From assembly GCF_036924535.1 (NCBI RefSeq), contig NZ_JAZHRT010000001.1, forward strand, positions 7,688,001-7,752,000: 64,000 bases of DNA. Reading direction: 5' to 3'. Both the position numbers and the translations under genes were made by a program. Positions 54,309-62,002 of the stretch are shown here, piece after piece (positions within the stretch are counted from its first letter, which is position 1; each line of letters opens with the position of its first letter). The stretch comes from Bradyrhizobium sp. AZCC 2262 (GTDB lineage Bacteria > Pseudomonadota > Alphaproteobacteria > Rhizobiales > Xanthobacteraceae). A model generated the notes under the pieces. It worked only from the letters and a program-made list of their open reading frames with translations, ran no database searches and was not told the DNA's origin.

Positions 54309-55163
54309 ATGGCCGCCCAGACCGCGATCGCAGTGACCCAGACCGATTCCGCCGCACCCGCCCCCGACCTTGCCGCCCTCAAGACGCGTCAACAGGCCGC
54401 ATGGTCGTCAGGCAATTACGCCATCGTCGGCGCAACGCTGCAGATCGTCGGCGAGGAACTCTGCGAGGCGCTCGATCTCAAGGCCGGCTCAAAGGTGCTC
54501 GATGTCGCCGCCGGCAACGGCATGGCGAGCCTCGCCGCGGCGCGGCGGTGGTGCGACGTCACCTCGACCGACTACGTGCCGGCGCTGCTGGAGCGCGGCC
54601 AGGCGCGCGCCGCGGCGGAAGGCTGGCAACTCGAATTCAGGGAAGCCGACGCGGAAAACCTGCCGTTCGACGACAACAGTTTTGACACGGTGCTCTCCAC
54701 CTTCGGCGTCATGTTCACGCCGAACCAGGACCGCGCAGCCGCCGAGCTGATGCGGGTCTGCAGGCCCAAGGGCCAGATCGGCCTGGCGAACTGGACGCCG
54801 GAAGGCTTTATCGGTCAGGTCTTCAAGACGCTCGGCAAATATCTGCCGCCGCCTGCTGGCACCAAATCGCCGGCGCTGTGGGGCACGCGCGCGCGGCTGA
54901 CCGAAATGTTCGACGCGGAGGCGCGCGCGATCAAGGCCGAATCGCGCCTGTTCAAGTTCCGCTATCGCTCGCCTTCGCACTTCCTTGACGTGTTCAAGAC
55001 CTATTACGGCCCGGTGCTGAAAGCGTTTGCCGCGCTGGAGCCGGCGAAGCAGGAAGAGCTGTACAACGATCTACATGCGCTGATCGTTCGCATGAACCGC
55101 TCCGGCGACAGCACGATGGTGGTGCCATCCGAATATCTCGAAATCGTCATCACCAAGCGGTGA
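54309..55163 (+). CDS. Class I SAM-dependent methyltransferase
   Basis: A 284-residue cytoplasmic enzyme of the UbiE/Methyltransf_11 type. Motif I is VLDVAAGNGMASLAAARR (SAM-binding glycine-rich loop), the acidic residue after strand 2 is in TSTDYVPALLERG, motif II/III is READAENLPFDDNSFD, and LMRVCRPKGQIGLANW follows. The substrate is unknown. ATG 54309 is preceded by GGGAGGAG. The N-terminal 20 residues are a low-complexity leader. The downstream alpha/beta hydrolase starts 230 bases on, separated by a repeat. Confidence 0.9.
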   Translation: MAAQTAIAVTQTDSAAPAPDLAALKTRQQAAWSSGNYAIVGATLQIVGEELCEALDLKAGSKVLDVAAGNGMASLAAARRWCDVTSTDYVPALLERGQARAAAEGWQLEFREADAENLPFDDNSFDTVLSTFGVMFTPNQDRAAAELMRVCRPKGQIGLANWTPEGFIGQVFKTLGKYLPPPAGTKSPALWGTRARLTEMFDAEARAIKAESRLFKFRYRSPSHFLDVFKTYYGPVLKAFAALEPAKQEELYNDLHALIVRMNRSGDSTMVVPSEYLEIVITKR

Positions 55164-55168
55164 GACTT

Positions 55169-55353
55169 AACCTCGCCCCGCTTGCGGGGCCGCGACGAGC
55201 GAAGCTCGCGCTGAGAGGTCGGGCGCAGCGTCGGGTGAGGGGGTACAGGTCCAGCAATTGGCGTCAGCTCTCGCGGAGAGAGCCCCTCACCCCGACCCTC
55301 TAAGAGCGAGCTTCGCTCGTCTCGACCCCGCGAAGAGCGGGGAGAGGGAGAAG
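55169..55353. repeat. Palindromic repeat, family E (CCTCGCCCCGCTTGCGGGG)
   Basis: AACCTCGCCCCGCTTGCGGGG, GGTGAGGGGGTACAGGTCCA, and the mirror CTCACCCCGACCCTC...GGGGAGAGGGAG. An inserted GAGCGAAGCTCGC palindrome lengthens both arms compared with the copy at 61817. Confidence 0.8.
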
Positions 55354-55393
55354 ACCATCAGACCAGCCTCTTCATCGCCAGGAAAAAATTTCG

Positions 55394-56287
55394 ATGAGCA
55401 AAAATTCGATGACCAATGTGATTCAAATTTCGCGCGCGGAGCGTGGCAAGGAACGCGAAAAGGCTTGCGTCGTGGCGCTGCATTGCTCGCTTGGCTCGGG
55501 CCGCCAATGGAAGACGCTCGCCGATCAACTCGGCCCCAGCCATCCGTTCTTCGCCCCTGACATCTCCGGCTATGGTGCCAACGCCTGCGCGCTGGACCTG
55601 CCCCTGACGCTCGCGGAAGAAGTCCACGCCTTGAGCGGCACGCTCAACGACGCGAAGGGACCGATCCATCTCGTCGGCCATTCCTATGGCGGCGCGATCG
55701 CGTTCAAGATCGCGACCTGTTCTCCGTTCGCGCATCGCCTGCGCAGCCTGACGCTGATCGAGCCGGTGCTGCCGACGCTGTTGTGCGAGAGCGATGCGGA
55801 CCGGCGGCTGCACGCGCGTTTCGCGCAGGTCGCGCGTGACGTTTCCGAGGACCTCTGGAATGGATCGGCGCTCGAGGCGATCGACCAGTTCATCGAATTC
55901 TGGAACGGGTCCGGTCCGCAGGATCCGCTGCCGGCCAGCGCGCGCCTGCGCATGATCGAGCGCGCCGACAAGCTGGCGTTCGATTTCACGGCTGCGTTCG
56001 CCGAAGAGAATGTCGCGACCGCGGCGGCCTCCCTTCGCGTTCCGACCCTGCTGGTTTCAGGCGGGCTGTCGCCCTACGTCACCCAACGCATCGTACAGCG
56101 GCTCGGCGCGATCATCGACTGCGCCGAGGTCCAGCATCTGCCGGCCGCCGGTCATATGCTCCCGCTCACCCATGCGTCATCGATCAATCCCGCGATCGCA
56201 AGGCATATCGCCCGCGCGGACGAACTCGCAGGCGTTCCACTGGCGCTCGATGCGGCGCTGGCGGCGGCGGTCCGGGCGGAGGGGTGA
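55394..56287 (+). CDS. Alpha/beta-fold hydrolase
   Basis: A 297-residue hydrolase. The nucleophile elbow is HLVGHSYGGAIA (catalytic Ser), the oxyanion region is VVALHCSLGSGRQW, the acidic residue is probably in LLVSGGLSPY, and the catalytic His is in LPAAGHMLPLTH. Such enzymes act on esters, lactones or C-C bonds; the substrate is unknown. ATG 55394 (MSKNSMTNVIQ) is used; ATG 55409 is an alternative. It lies just ahead of an efflux adaptor gene in the same direction. Confidence 0.88.
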   Translation: MSKNSMTNVIQISRAERGKEREKACVVALHCSLGSGRQWKTLADQLGPSHPFFAPDISGYGANACALDLPLTLAEEVHALSGTLNDAKGPIHLVGHSYGGAIAFKIATCSPFAHRLRSLTLIEPVLPTLLCESDADRRLHARFAQVARDVSEDLWNGSALEAIDQFIEFWNGSGPQDPLPASARLRMIERADKLAFDFTAAFAEENVATAAASLRVPTLLVSGGLSPYVTQRIVQRLGAIIDCAEVQHLPAAGHMLPLTHASSINPAIARHIARADELAGVPLALDAALAAAVRAEG

Positions 56288-56353
56288 CATTCTTGGCGCT
56301 TGGCTCTCCTGTCGGCGTTCTGGTATCGGTTAACACCTAAAACCGGGAACGAA

Positions 56354-57256
56354 ATGCCGATGACCATCCGCGCACGCGACCTTTCGCCCAAGCTGGCCCC
56401 CCTGATCGCAGCGGGGATGTTCTGCCTGTTTTCCTGCCCCGCCCTCGCCGCCGACGACCCGGAGGTCCCCGCCAAGGGCGCCGCCGTCACCGTGCTGAAC
56501 GCCGCCAAATCCTGTTTCGCCAATATTGTCGAGGTGTCCGGCACCATCATTCCGCGCGAGGAGAACCAGGTGCGGCCCGAGCGGATGGGGCTGAAGGTCG
56601 CCGAGGTGATGGTGGATGCGGGCGACAGCGTCACCGCAGGCCAGGTGCTGGCGCGGCTGACTTTGCCGGAGGGCGGGCAGATCACGGTGCAGGCGCCGGT
56701 GGGCGGGGTGATCTCGGCATCCACCGCGTCGGTCGGCGCGCTTGCCTCGGGCAAGGGCGAAGCGCTGTTCTCGATCATCGCGCGCGGCGAGTTCGATCTG
56801 GTCGGCATGGTGCCGACGCGCGATATCGCCAAGCTTGCCGTCAACCAGACCGCGCGGATCAAGGTGATCGGCGCCGGCGAGGTCGACGGCAAGGTGCGGC
56901 GACTGTCGACCACCGTCGAGCCGAACAGCCAGCTCGCGCAGGTGTTCCTCGGCGTCACCACCAACCGGCGGCTATTGGTGAATTCCTCAGGCCGCGCGCA
57001 GATCAAGACCGGGCAAAGCTGCGGCGTCTCGGTGCCGCTCACCGCCATCCTCTATGGCTCCGCCGGCACCGTGGTGCAGGTGGTGCGGCGCGCACGCGTC
57101 GAAACGCGGCGGGTGGAGACGGGGCTGATGTCGGCCGGCCAGGTCGAGATCACCTCCGGCCTGCAGGAAGGCGACATCGTGGTGGCCCGCGCGGGCGCGC
57201 TGCTCCGCGAAGGCGATCCGGTGCGCGCGGTGACGGCGGCGGCGGAGGGGAAGTAG
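56354..57256 (+). CDS. Orphan RND-type periplasmic adaptor (HlyD/MFP family)
   Basis: A 300-residue exported protein with a signal peptide (LIAAGMFCLFSCPALA) instead of the membrane helix of its paralogue at 39560. It shares the pattern KSCFANIVEVSGTIIPREEN, ERMGLKVAEVMVDAGDSVTA, and GQSCGVSVPLTAI. The lipoyl halves and barrel domain are present. No pump gene is adjacent: a GIY-YIG gene and a caspase-like gene follow. It may serve a pump encoded elsewhere. ATG 56354 follows GGGAACGAA. Confidence 0.87.
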   Translation: MPMTIRARDLSPKLAPLIAAGMFCLFSCPALAADDPEVPAKGAAVTVLNAAKSCFANIVEVSGTIIPREENQVRPERMGLKVAEVMVDAGDSVTAGQVLARLTLPEGGQITVQAPVGGVISASTASVGALASGKGEALFSIIARGEFDLVGMVPTRDIAKLAVNQTARIKVIGAGEVDGKVRRLSTTVEPNSQLAQVFLGVTTNRRLLVNSSGRAQIKTGQSCGVSVPLTAILYGSAGTVVQVVRRARVETRRVETGLMSAGQVEITSGLQEGDIVVARAGALLREGDPVRAVTAAAEGK

Positions 57257-57277
57257 CGCGGGCGGGCACAACTGCTG

Positions 57278-57399
57278 CCGTCGTCCCTGCGAACGCAGGG
57301 ACCCATAACCACCGGCGTTCGTTGCGTGATAAGGTGTCGGCTACCGCCCTTCATCGATAGATCACGCGGTATGGGTCCCTGCGTTCGCAGGGACGACGG
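57278..57399. repeat. Palindromic repeat, family A (left of the GIY-YIG gene)
   Basis: CCGTCGTCCCTGCGAACGCAG...ACCCATAACC and TCACGCGGTATGGGTCCCTG...GGGACGACGG in inverted order, about 122 bases. Confidence 0.9.
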
Positions 57400-57417
57400 C
57401 CAAATGATGTTTCGCGC

Positions 57418-57699
57418 ATGTATTACGTCTACATCCTAGCGAGTCGGCGTCACGGGACGCTGTATATCGGGGTCACCAATTCCCTCGCGAAACGGATGGA
57501 GCAGCATCGCAAAGGCGAGGGCTCGTCGTTCGTCAAAACCTATGGCGTTTATCGGCTGGTCTATGTCGAGGCGTTCGAGCGGCCGGATGAAGCGATTGCC
57601 CGTGAAAAGCAGCTCAAGCGCTGGAAGCGGGACTGGAAGATCGAGCTGATCGAGCGGGAGAATCTGGAGTGGCGCGATCTCAGCGATCTGATTGTTTGA
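57418..57699 (+). CDS. GIY-YIG nuclease domain protein
   Basis: A 93-residue protein made almost entirely of a GIY-YIG domain (UPF0213/YhbQ-like): MYYVYILASRRHGTLYIGVT has the two tyrosine motifs, the catalytic Arg follows in NSLAKRMEQH, and the metal-binding Glu may lie in REKQLKRWKRD. Members nick or cut DNA; the role of the small ones is unsettled. It is closely enclosed by two copies of the family A repeat (19 bases on the left, 21 on the right), an arrangement worth noting. No conventional ribosome site is visible before the ATG. Confidence 0.92.
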   Translation: MYYVYILASRRHGTLYIGVTNSLAKRMEQHRKGEGSSFVKTYGVYRLVYVEAFERPDEAIAREKQLKRWKRDWKIELIERENLEWRDLSDLIV

Positions 57700-57720
57700 G
57701 GAATGCCAACTCTCTCCCCA

Positions 57721-57887
57721 CGGTCGTCCCTGCGAACGCAGGGACCCATACCGCGTGATCTCTAAATAGCGCGCGGTCGCAGACGCTCTGCCGACTACCG
57801 CTGTCGTTTGCCGAAGCAAAGCCGTCTCCCCGCGTGCCCGTTACGCCGGCCGCGGCGTATGGGTCCCTGCGTTCGCAGGGACGACGG
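57721..57887. repeat. Palindromic repeat, family A (right of the GIY-YIG gene)
   Basis: CGGTCGTCCCTGCGAACGCAG...ACCCATACC and GGCGTATGGGTCCCTGCG...GGGACGACGG, about 167 bases; the middle is longer than in the other copies. Confidence 0.9.
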
Positions 57888-57917
57888 GGGAGAGGTTTCG
57901 GCTTGAAAGCGCCGCTC

Positions 57918-58757
57918 TTACCCGCCGAGGCGGACGTCTTCCATCAGCGACGACGACACTTGCGGCACCTGCTCGCCGTCGGAGGCACGGGAGACGGAGA
58001 TGCGGGTCTTGTTGAAGGCGCTGGCCGCGCCGGGCTGTGAATTCAGATTGTTGAGCAGTTCGGTCACCAGCACGCTGTACTGGCCCTTGCCGTCATCGGC
58101 CACCTTGCCCGGCGTCGCCGAGGTCAGGATCAGCGCGTTTTCCGGCGCGGAGATCGGGGCCAGCCCATGGGAATAGGAGCGGAAGCGGCGCTCATAAGGG
58201 TTGCGGCGGGAGGCGTCGACGACGACGAGCTTGGCCTTGGCACCCTTCTCGGTCATCGCGTCCAGCACCTGTTCGATGCTGACGCCGTCGCGGCGGACGT
58301 CGGCTTCCTTCCAGATCGCGGCATCGACCGGAATCATGAAGCTCTCGCGGCCGACCTGCACGCCGTAGCCGCCGAAGAACAGCATCGCCACGGTGTCCTG
58401 CTTGAGCTTGGCCTTCAGGCGGACGATGGCGCGGGCCATGTCGTCCTTGGTGGCGTCCTCGACCACGTCGACGTCAAAACCCTTGGCCCGCAGCGCAGCG
58501 GTGAGACCGCGGGCATCGTTGATGGGCTGGGACAGCGGCGCTGACGCATCCGGGTAATGGCCGTTGCCGATCACCAGCGCAACGCGGCTGGCTGACGTGC
58601 CGATCGAGCCGGTCTGCTCGGTGCCGATCGCCTTGGCGGCGTCGAGCGAACGCTTGTTCAGCGCGGCATGGGCGCCGATCGCCAGCGACACCACGCCTGC
58701 GAAAGCAACGGCAATGGTGACGGTGCGGCGGGAGATGCGGAGCTTACCGAGGTTCAT
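57918..58757 (-). CDS. Caspase-like (peptidase C14) pseudoenzyme, exported
   Basis: A 279-residue protein with an N-terminal membrane or signal segment (TVTIAVAFAGVVSLAIGAHA) and one caspase-like domain: RVALVIGNGHYPDASAPLSQ, DARGLTAALRAKGFDVDVV. The catalytic His is replaced by Tyr (FFGGYG, Y131) and the catalytic Cys by Ser (VVDASRRN, S183). It is therefore probably a binding or scaffolding protein and not a protease. It aligns along its whole domain with the frameshifted gene at 37103, which has Phe and Ser at these places. ATG 58757 is the start; the longer frame adds an unlikely leader. Confidence 0.88.
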   Translation of the reverse strand: MNLGKLRISRRTVTIAVAFAGVVSLAIGAHAALNKRSLDAAKAIGTEQTGSIGTSASRVALVIGNGHYPDASAPLSQPINDARGLTAALRAKGFDVDVVEDATKDDMARAIVRLKAKLKQDTVAMLFFGGYGVQVGRESFMIPVDAAIWKEADVRRDGVSIEQVLDAMTEKGAKAKLVVVDASRRNPYERRFRSYSHGLAPISAPENALILTSATPGKVADDGKGQYSVLVTELLNNLNSQPGAASAFNKTRISVSRASDGEQVPQVSSSLMEDVRLGG

Positions 58758-58987
58758 CACGTTACCATCCCAAGTTTGTCCCAAGGCACCAAAGCAAGAC
58801 CAGCGCCAGTTAGTCGCTGAGGACCGTTCAAGTTTGAAAGGGGTTGCAGGGTGTGTGCCGACCAATTGCGCGCAATTTGCGGCACCGCAACAACCGGGCT
58901 TTTAGCCTGCCGGGCCCTCCCGAACAACCTCATTTGGTGCATGGATCCCCATAACCGCAGATACTGGTGGAAAGTTAATTTCACTTA

Positions 58988-59003
58988 AGTGATCTACATC
59001 ACA
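58988..59003. promoter_or_regulatory. CRP-type site upstream of the 576-residue unknown protein
   Basis: AGTGA TCTACA TCACA, embedded in AAGTGATCTACATCACATTT, which closely resembles the optimal E. coli CRP site. It lies 131 bases before the start at 59134 and 231 bases from the caspase-like start at 58757. Confidence 0.6.
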
Positions 59004-59133
59004 TTTGTGTTTTTCGCGGATTTGTATAGTTTTCAAGGGCTTGCAGGCCCGAATCCGGCCGGCGGTGGTCGCATGGGCTTTTGACCAAGCCCAACGCGGC
59101 CCTCCCTTCACCGTTCCGGCGGAAAGAAACTGC

Positions 59134-60864
59134 ATGGGCTTCCACACCATCGCCGGCGCCGCATTTCGGGCGCTGACCGCGCGGAAAGACGGCCCCTCGC
59201 TGTACGACGTCTGCGATCCCGTGCTGCTGAAATACCGCGGCGGCGACCCCCATCTCGGCAAGTTCTATCGCACGGCCCTGGGCAATCCGGCGCTGCGGCC
59301 GCTGCTGCGGCGGACCGGGCTGCCCGCGTTGCGGGACGAAAAACGACTAGGCGCCTTGCAGGAGGCGCTGATCAGGGCGCGCGACGAGGCCGAGCCGGAC
59401 TGGGCCGCCGTCGGCGCCCCGATCGCCGAACTGATGGCCGATATCGGCGTGCACCACCCCGCCCCGCAGCCGGCGGCGGCAGCGGACCGGGCGCCCGGTC
59501 TCGCCGAGATCGACCGGGTGATCCGCCGCTGCGGCGTGCATCTCCTCGGCTCGTTTGCCAGAAACGGCTTCATTCCGACCTATGCCGCCTTCAACCTGAT
59601 CGGCGACCCCGACATGGGCGGGCGCGAAATGCTGATGGCGCTAACGGGGCTGAACTCGCGCGGCTACAAGAACTCGACGCTGCTGTTCAGCCTGGCGCGG
59701 ATTTTCATCGCGCATTCGCCCGCCCGCGCCCTGATCAACCCGCCATGGACGGGGGTCGCCGAGCCGATATGGCAGCCGATGCAGATCCGCCACCGCTCGG
59801 CCTATTACGACGCCTTCTTCACCGAGGCGCTGCTGAGCTATGTCGAGACCGGGCTGGCGTCCGCCGACGAGGCCGCGACGTCGCGGCGCGCGATAGCCGA
59901 CATGGTGGATTTCTGCCTAAAGACCTCGGCCGAGGAAGTGTCCTCACACGACGGCTCCACGGTGCGAGTGATCACGGCCCTGGCGCCGCTGCCGCATCCG
60001 CGCTTCTCGCGCTTCTTCGCCCAGATCAAGCAGGATCTGGGCTTCGGCATCTACGTGCCGGACTGCGACACCACGGCGTGCTCGTTCTCGGCGGCGACCC
60101 AGGCAGGCTCCGCCGATCCGATCCTCGACCAGCCGCTTTTGGATTTCTACCGCGGCTATCAGGTGCGCGAGGGCGCCAACGAGCCGCGCGTCACCGTGCC
60201 CTTGAACGACAATATCGATTACGAAGGCGGTGTCGTCACCTGGATCGACAATCTCGCCGGCGACCGGCCCTACGGCAACGACCTCGATCCGACGCTCAAT
60301 CTCGACATTCTCGAAGTCTCTTTCCGTAATCTTGCGCGCTGGAGGATTTTGGAGACGCCTTTGCGGCTGGAGACGGTGCATCGCATCCTGGGCTTCCAGC
60401 GGCGGCTGGCCGAAAGCGGCGCGTTCAGAAATCCGCCCTCGCACATCTATTATCTGCCGGAACTCTACTCCGCCTATTTCGGCCGCTGCCATGCCGCGTT
60501 CATGGCGTTGCCTGATGCGGCGCGGCGGGCGATCGATCCGGATGGCACGTTCGCGTTCATCCGCAACAAGGTGCTCGGCTATGTCCAGGGAGAATTGATC
60601 GCGCGCGAGATGAACCCGTTCGACGCCGCGCTGGCGCTGATGGCGCTGGCGCATCTCGGCGCCGACGTCTCGACCTTCGCGCCGGCGCTCAACTGCATCA
60701 CGGCCCATTTCGGCGAAGGCGGCAGGCATGGGCCGTACAGGGCCTATGAATGGAACAAGATGAAGACGCCGACGCGGATTCTGGTCGGCGGACCCGAGGT
60801 GACGTCGGCGTTTGTGTTGATGGGACTGGCGCTGGCAAGAAGGGCGATGGTGAAGAACGCGTAG
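59134..60864 (+). CDS. Conserved-looking protein of unknown function, alpha-helical
   Basis: A 576-residue soluble protein that I do not recognise. Long helices alternate with loops, and PDCDTTACSF (D310, D312, T313) resembles the DxDDTA motif of class II terpene cyclases and related alpha/alpha-toroid enzymes, but the last Asp is Thr. Other conspicuous parts are NDNIDYEGGVVTWIDNL, NDLDPTLNLDILEV and the C-terminal GRHGPYRAYEWNK. No signal peptide or membrane helix is seen. ATG 59134 (GGAAAG upstream) is preferred; the frame is open from 59005. A CRP-type site lies in the promoter region. Function unknown; relation to terpene cyclases is speculative. Confidence 0.8.
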   Translation: MGFHTIAGAAFRALTARKDGPSLYDVCDPVLLKYRGGDPHLGKFYRTALGNPALRPLLRRTGLPALRDEKRLGALQEALIRARDEAEPDWAAVGAPIAELMADIGVHHPAPQPAAAADRAPGLAEIDRVIRRCGVHLLGSFARNGFIPTYAAFNLIGDPDMGGREMLMALTGLNSRGYKNSTLLFSLARIFIAHSPARALINPPWTGVAEPIWQPMQIRHRSAYYDAFFTEALLSYVETGLASADEAATSRRAIADMVDFCLKTSAEEVSSHDGSTVRVITALAPLPHPRFSRFFAQIKQDLGFGIYVPDCDTTACSFSAATQAGSADPILDQPLLDFYRGYQVREGANEPRVTVPLNDNIDYEGGVVTWIDNLAGDRPYGNDLDPTLNLDILEVSFRNLARWRILETPLRLETVHRILGFQRRLAESGAFRNPPSHIYYLPELYSAYFGRCHAAFMALPDAARRAIDPDGTFAFIRNKVLGYVQGELIAREMNPFDAALALMALAHLGADVSTFAPALNCITAHFGEGGRHGPYRAYEWNKMKTPTRILVGGPEVTSAFVLMGLALARRAMVKNA

Positions 60865-60884
60865 GGGGCGGTTAGGCGAAGTAG

Positions 60885-60973
60885 CGTAGCCCGGATGGAG
60901 CGAAGCGAAATTCGGGGCGGTCTCGCCAGAGGGAGCAGTTTCCCGGATTGCGCTTCGCTCCATCCGGGCTACG
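60885..60973. repeat. Palindromic repeat (family G, CGTAGCCCGGATGGAGCGAAG)
   Basis: CGTAGCCCGGATGGAGCGAAGCG and CGCTTCGCTCCATCCGGGCTACG are perfect inverted arms, about 23 bases each, around a 43-base centre. It is likely to fold into a strong hairpin and may terminate the gene to its left. Confidence 0.9.
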
Positions 60974-61074
60974 GTTCGCAATGACGGGAAGTTGAAAACG
61001 ATGCGACGCTACGACACTGGCAAGACGGCCCCATTGTCCGCACTATCCGCATCATTCCGCTGCTGGGGCCACCG

Positions 61075-61806
61075 ATGAATATACGGAAATTGCTGGCCGC
61101 GCTTTTGCTGCTGTCGCTCCCCGCCATGGCGCAAGCGGCCGACATCACCGGCGTCCCGAAAATCCGCGAAGGCGATCAGCTCCAGATCGGCAACAGCCGC
61201 ATCCGTCTGGGCGGCATCGACGCGCCGTCCGTCGATCAGCTCTGCCTCAACACCAAGGGCGAGCGCTGGGCCTGCGGCGCCGCCGCGCGCGACGAACTGA
61301 TCAAACGCTTCGGGAGCAAGAGCTGGACCTGTCATACAAGGGCCGTCACCGACCGCCGCGGCCGCACGGTGGCGCGCTGCGAGGCCGACGGCGAGGACAT
61401 CCAGAAATGGCTGGTGTCGAACGGCTGGGCGCTGGCGCTGACGCGCGTCTCGCACGACTACGAGGGCGACGAGAAGGCCGCGCGCGAGGCCAAGGCCGGG
61501 ATGTGGCAGGGTGCGTTCATCGCGCCGTGGGACTGGCGCGTCCGCAACAAGAAGACCACTATTCTCGGCGCGATCAAGCCGCCGGAGAACGCCAAAGCGA
61601 TCCTGCTGGCGTCGGCGTCCGGTCCGGTTGCGCCATCGCCGGACTGCACCATCAAGGGCAATGTCAACCGCTCCGGCGAATGCATCTTTCACCAGCCGAC
61701 CAGCCGCTGGTATGCGAAGATCGAGATGAAAATCTCAAAGGGCACGCGCTGGTTCTGCTCGGTCGAGGAAGCCGAAGCCGCCGGCTGCCGGGAGACGAGG
61801 CGGTAG
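61075..61806 (+). CDS. Secreted thermonuclease-like (SNase/OB-fold) protein
   Basis: A 243-residue exported protein. The signal peptide is LLAALLLLSLPAMAQA. The SNase domain has RIRLGGIDAPS, where R44 matches the catalytic Arg35 of staphylococcal nuclease, and DRRGRTVARC, where an Arg matches Arg87. The residue corresponding to the catalytic Glu43 is Ser52, so nuclease activity is doubtful. The C-terminal 60 residues contain extra cysteines (SPDCTIKGN, SGECIFHQP, WFCSVEEAEAAGC) in a separate small domain. ATG 61075 gives a good signal peptide. Confidence 0.85.
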   Translation: MNIRKLLAALLLLSLPAMAQAADITGVPKIREGDQLQIGNSRIRLGGIDAPSVDQLCLNTKGERWACGAAARDELIKRFGSKSWTCHTRAVTDRRGRTVARCEADGEDIQKWLVSNGWALALTRVSHDYEGDEKAAREAKAGMWQGAFIAPWDWRVRNKKTTILGAIKPPENAKAILLASASGPVAPSPDCTIKGNVNRSGECIFHQPTSRWYAKIEMKISKGTRWFCSVEEAEAAGCRETRR

Positions 61807-61816
61807 TTTTTGTCTT

Positions 61817-61960
61817 AACCTCGCCCCGCTTGCGGGGAGAGGTCGGATCGCCCTTCGCGATCCCGGTGAGGGGGTACAGGTCCATCTATCTGGCATCAGA
61901 ATTCGCGGAGAGAGCCCCTCACCCCGACCCTCTCCCCGTAAGAACGGGGAGAGGGAGAAG
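61817..61960. repeat. Palindromic repeat, family E
   Basis: AACCTCGCCCCGCTTGCGGGGAGAGG...GGTGAGGGGGTACAGGTCCA and the mirrored CTCACCCCGACCCTCTCCCC...GGGGAGAGGGAG; the shorter form of the copy at 55169. Confidence 0.85.
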
Positions 61961-62002
61961 TGCGGCTGCCGTCCCTGACCGACTTCCTTAGAGCGCAACG
62001 CC

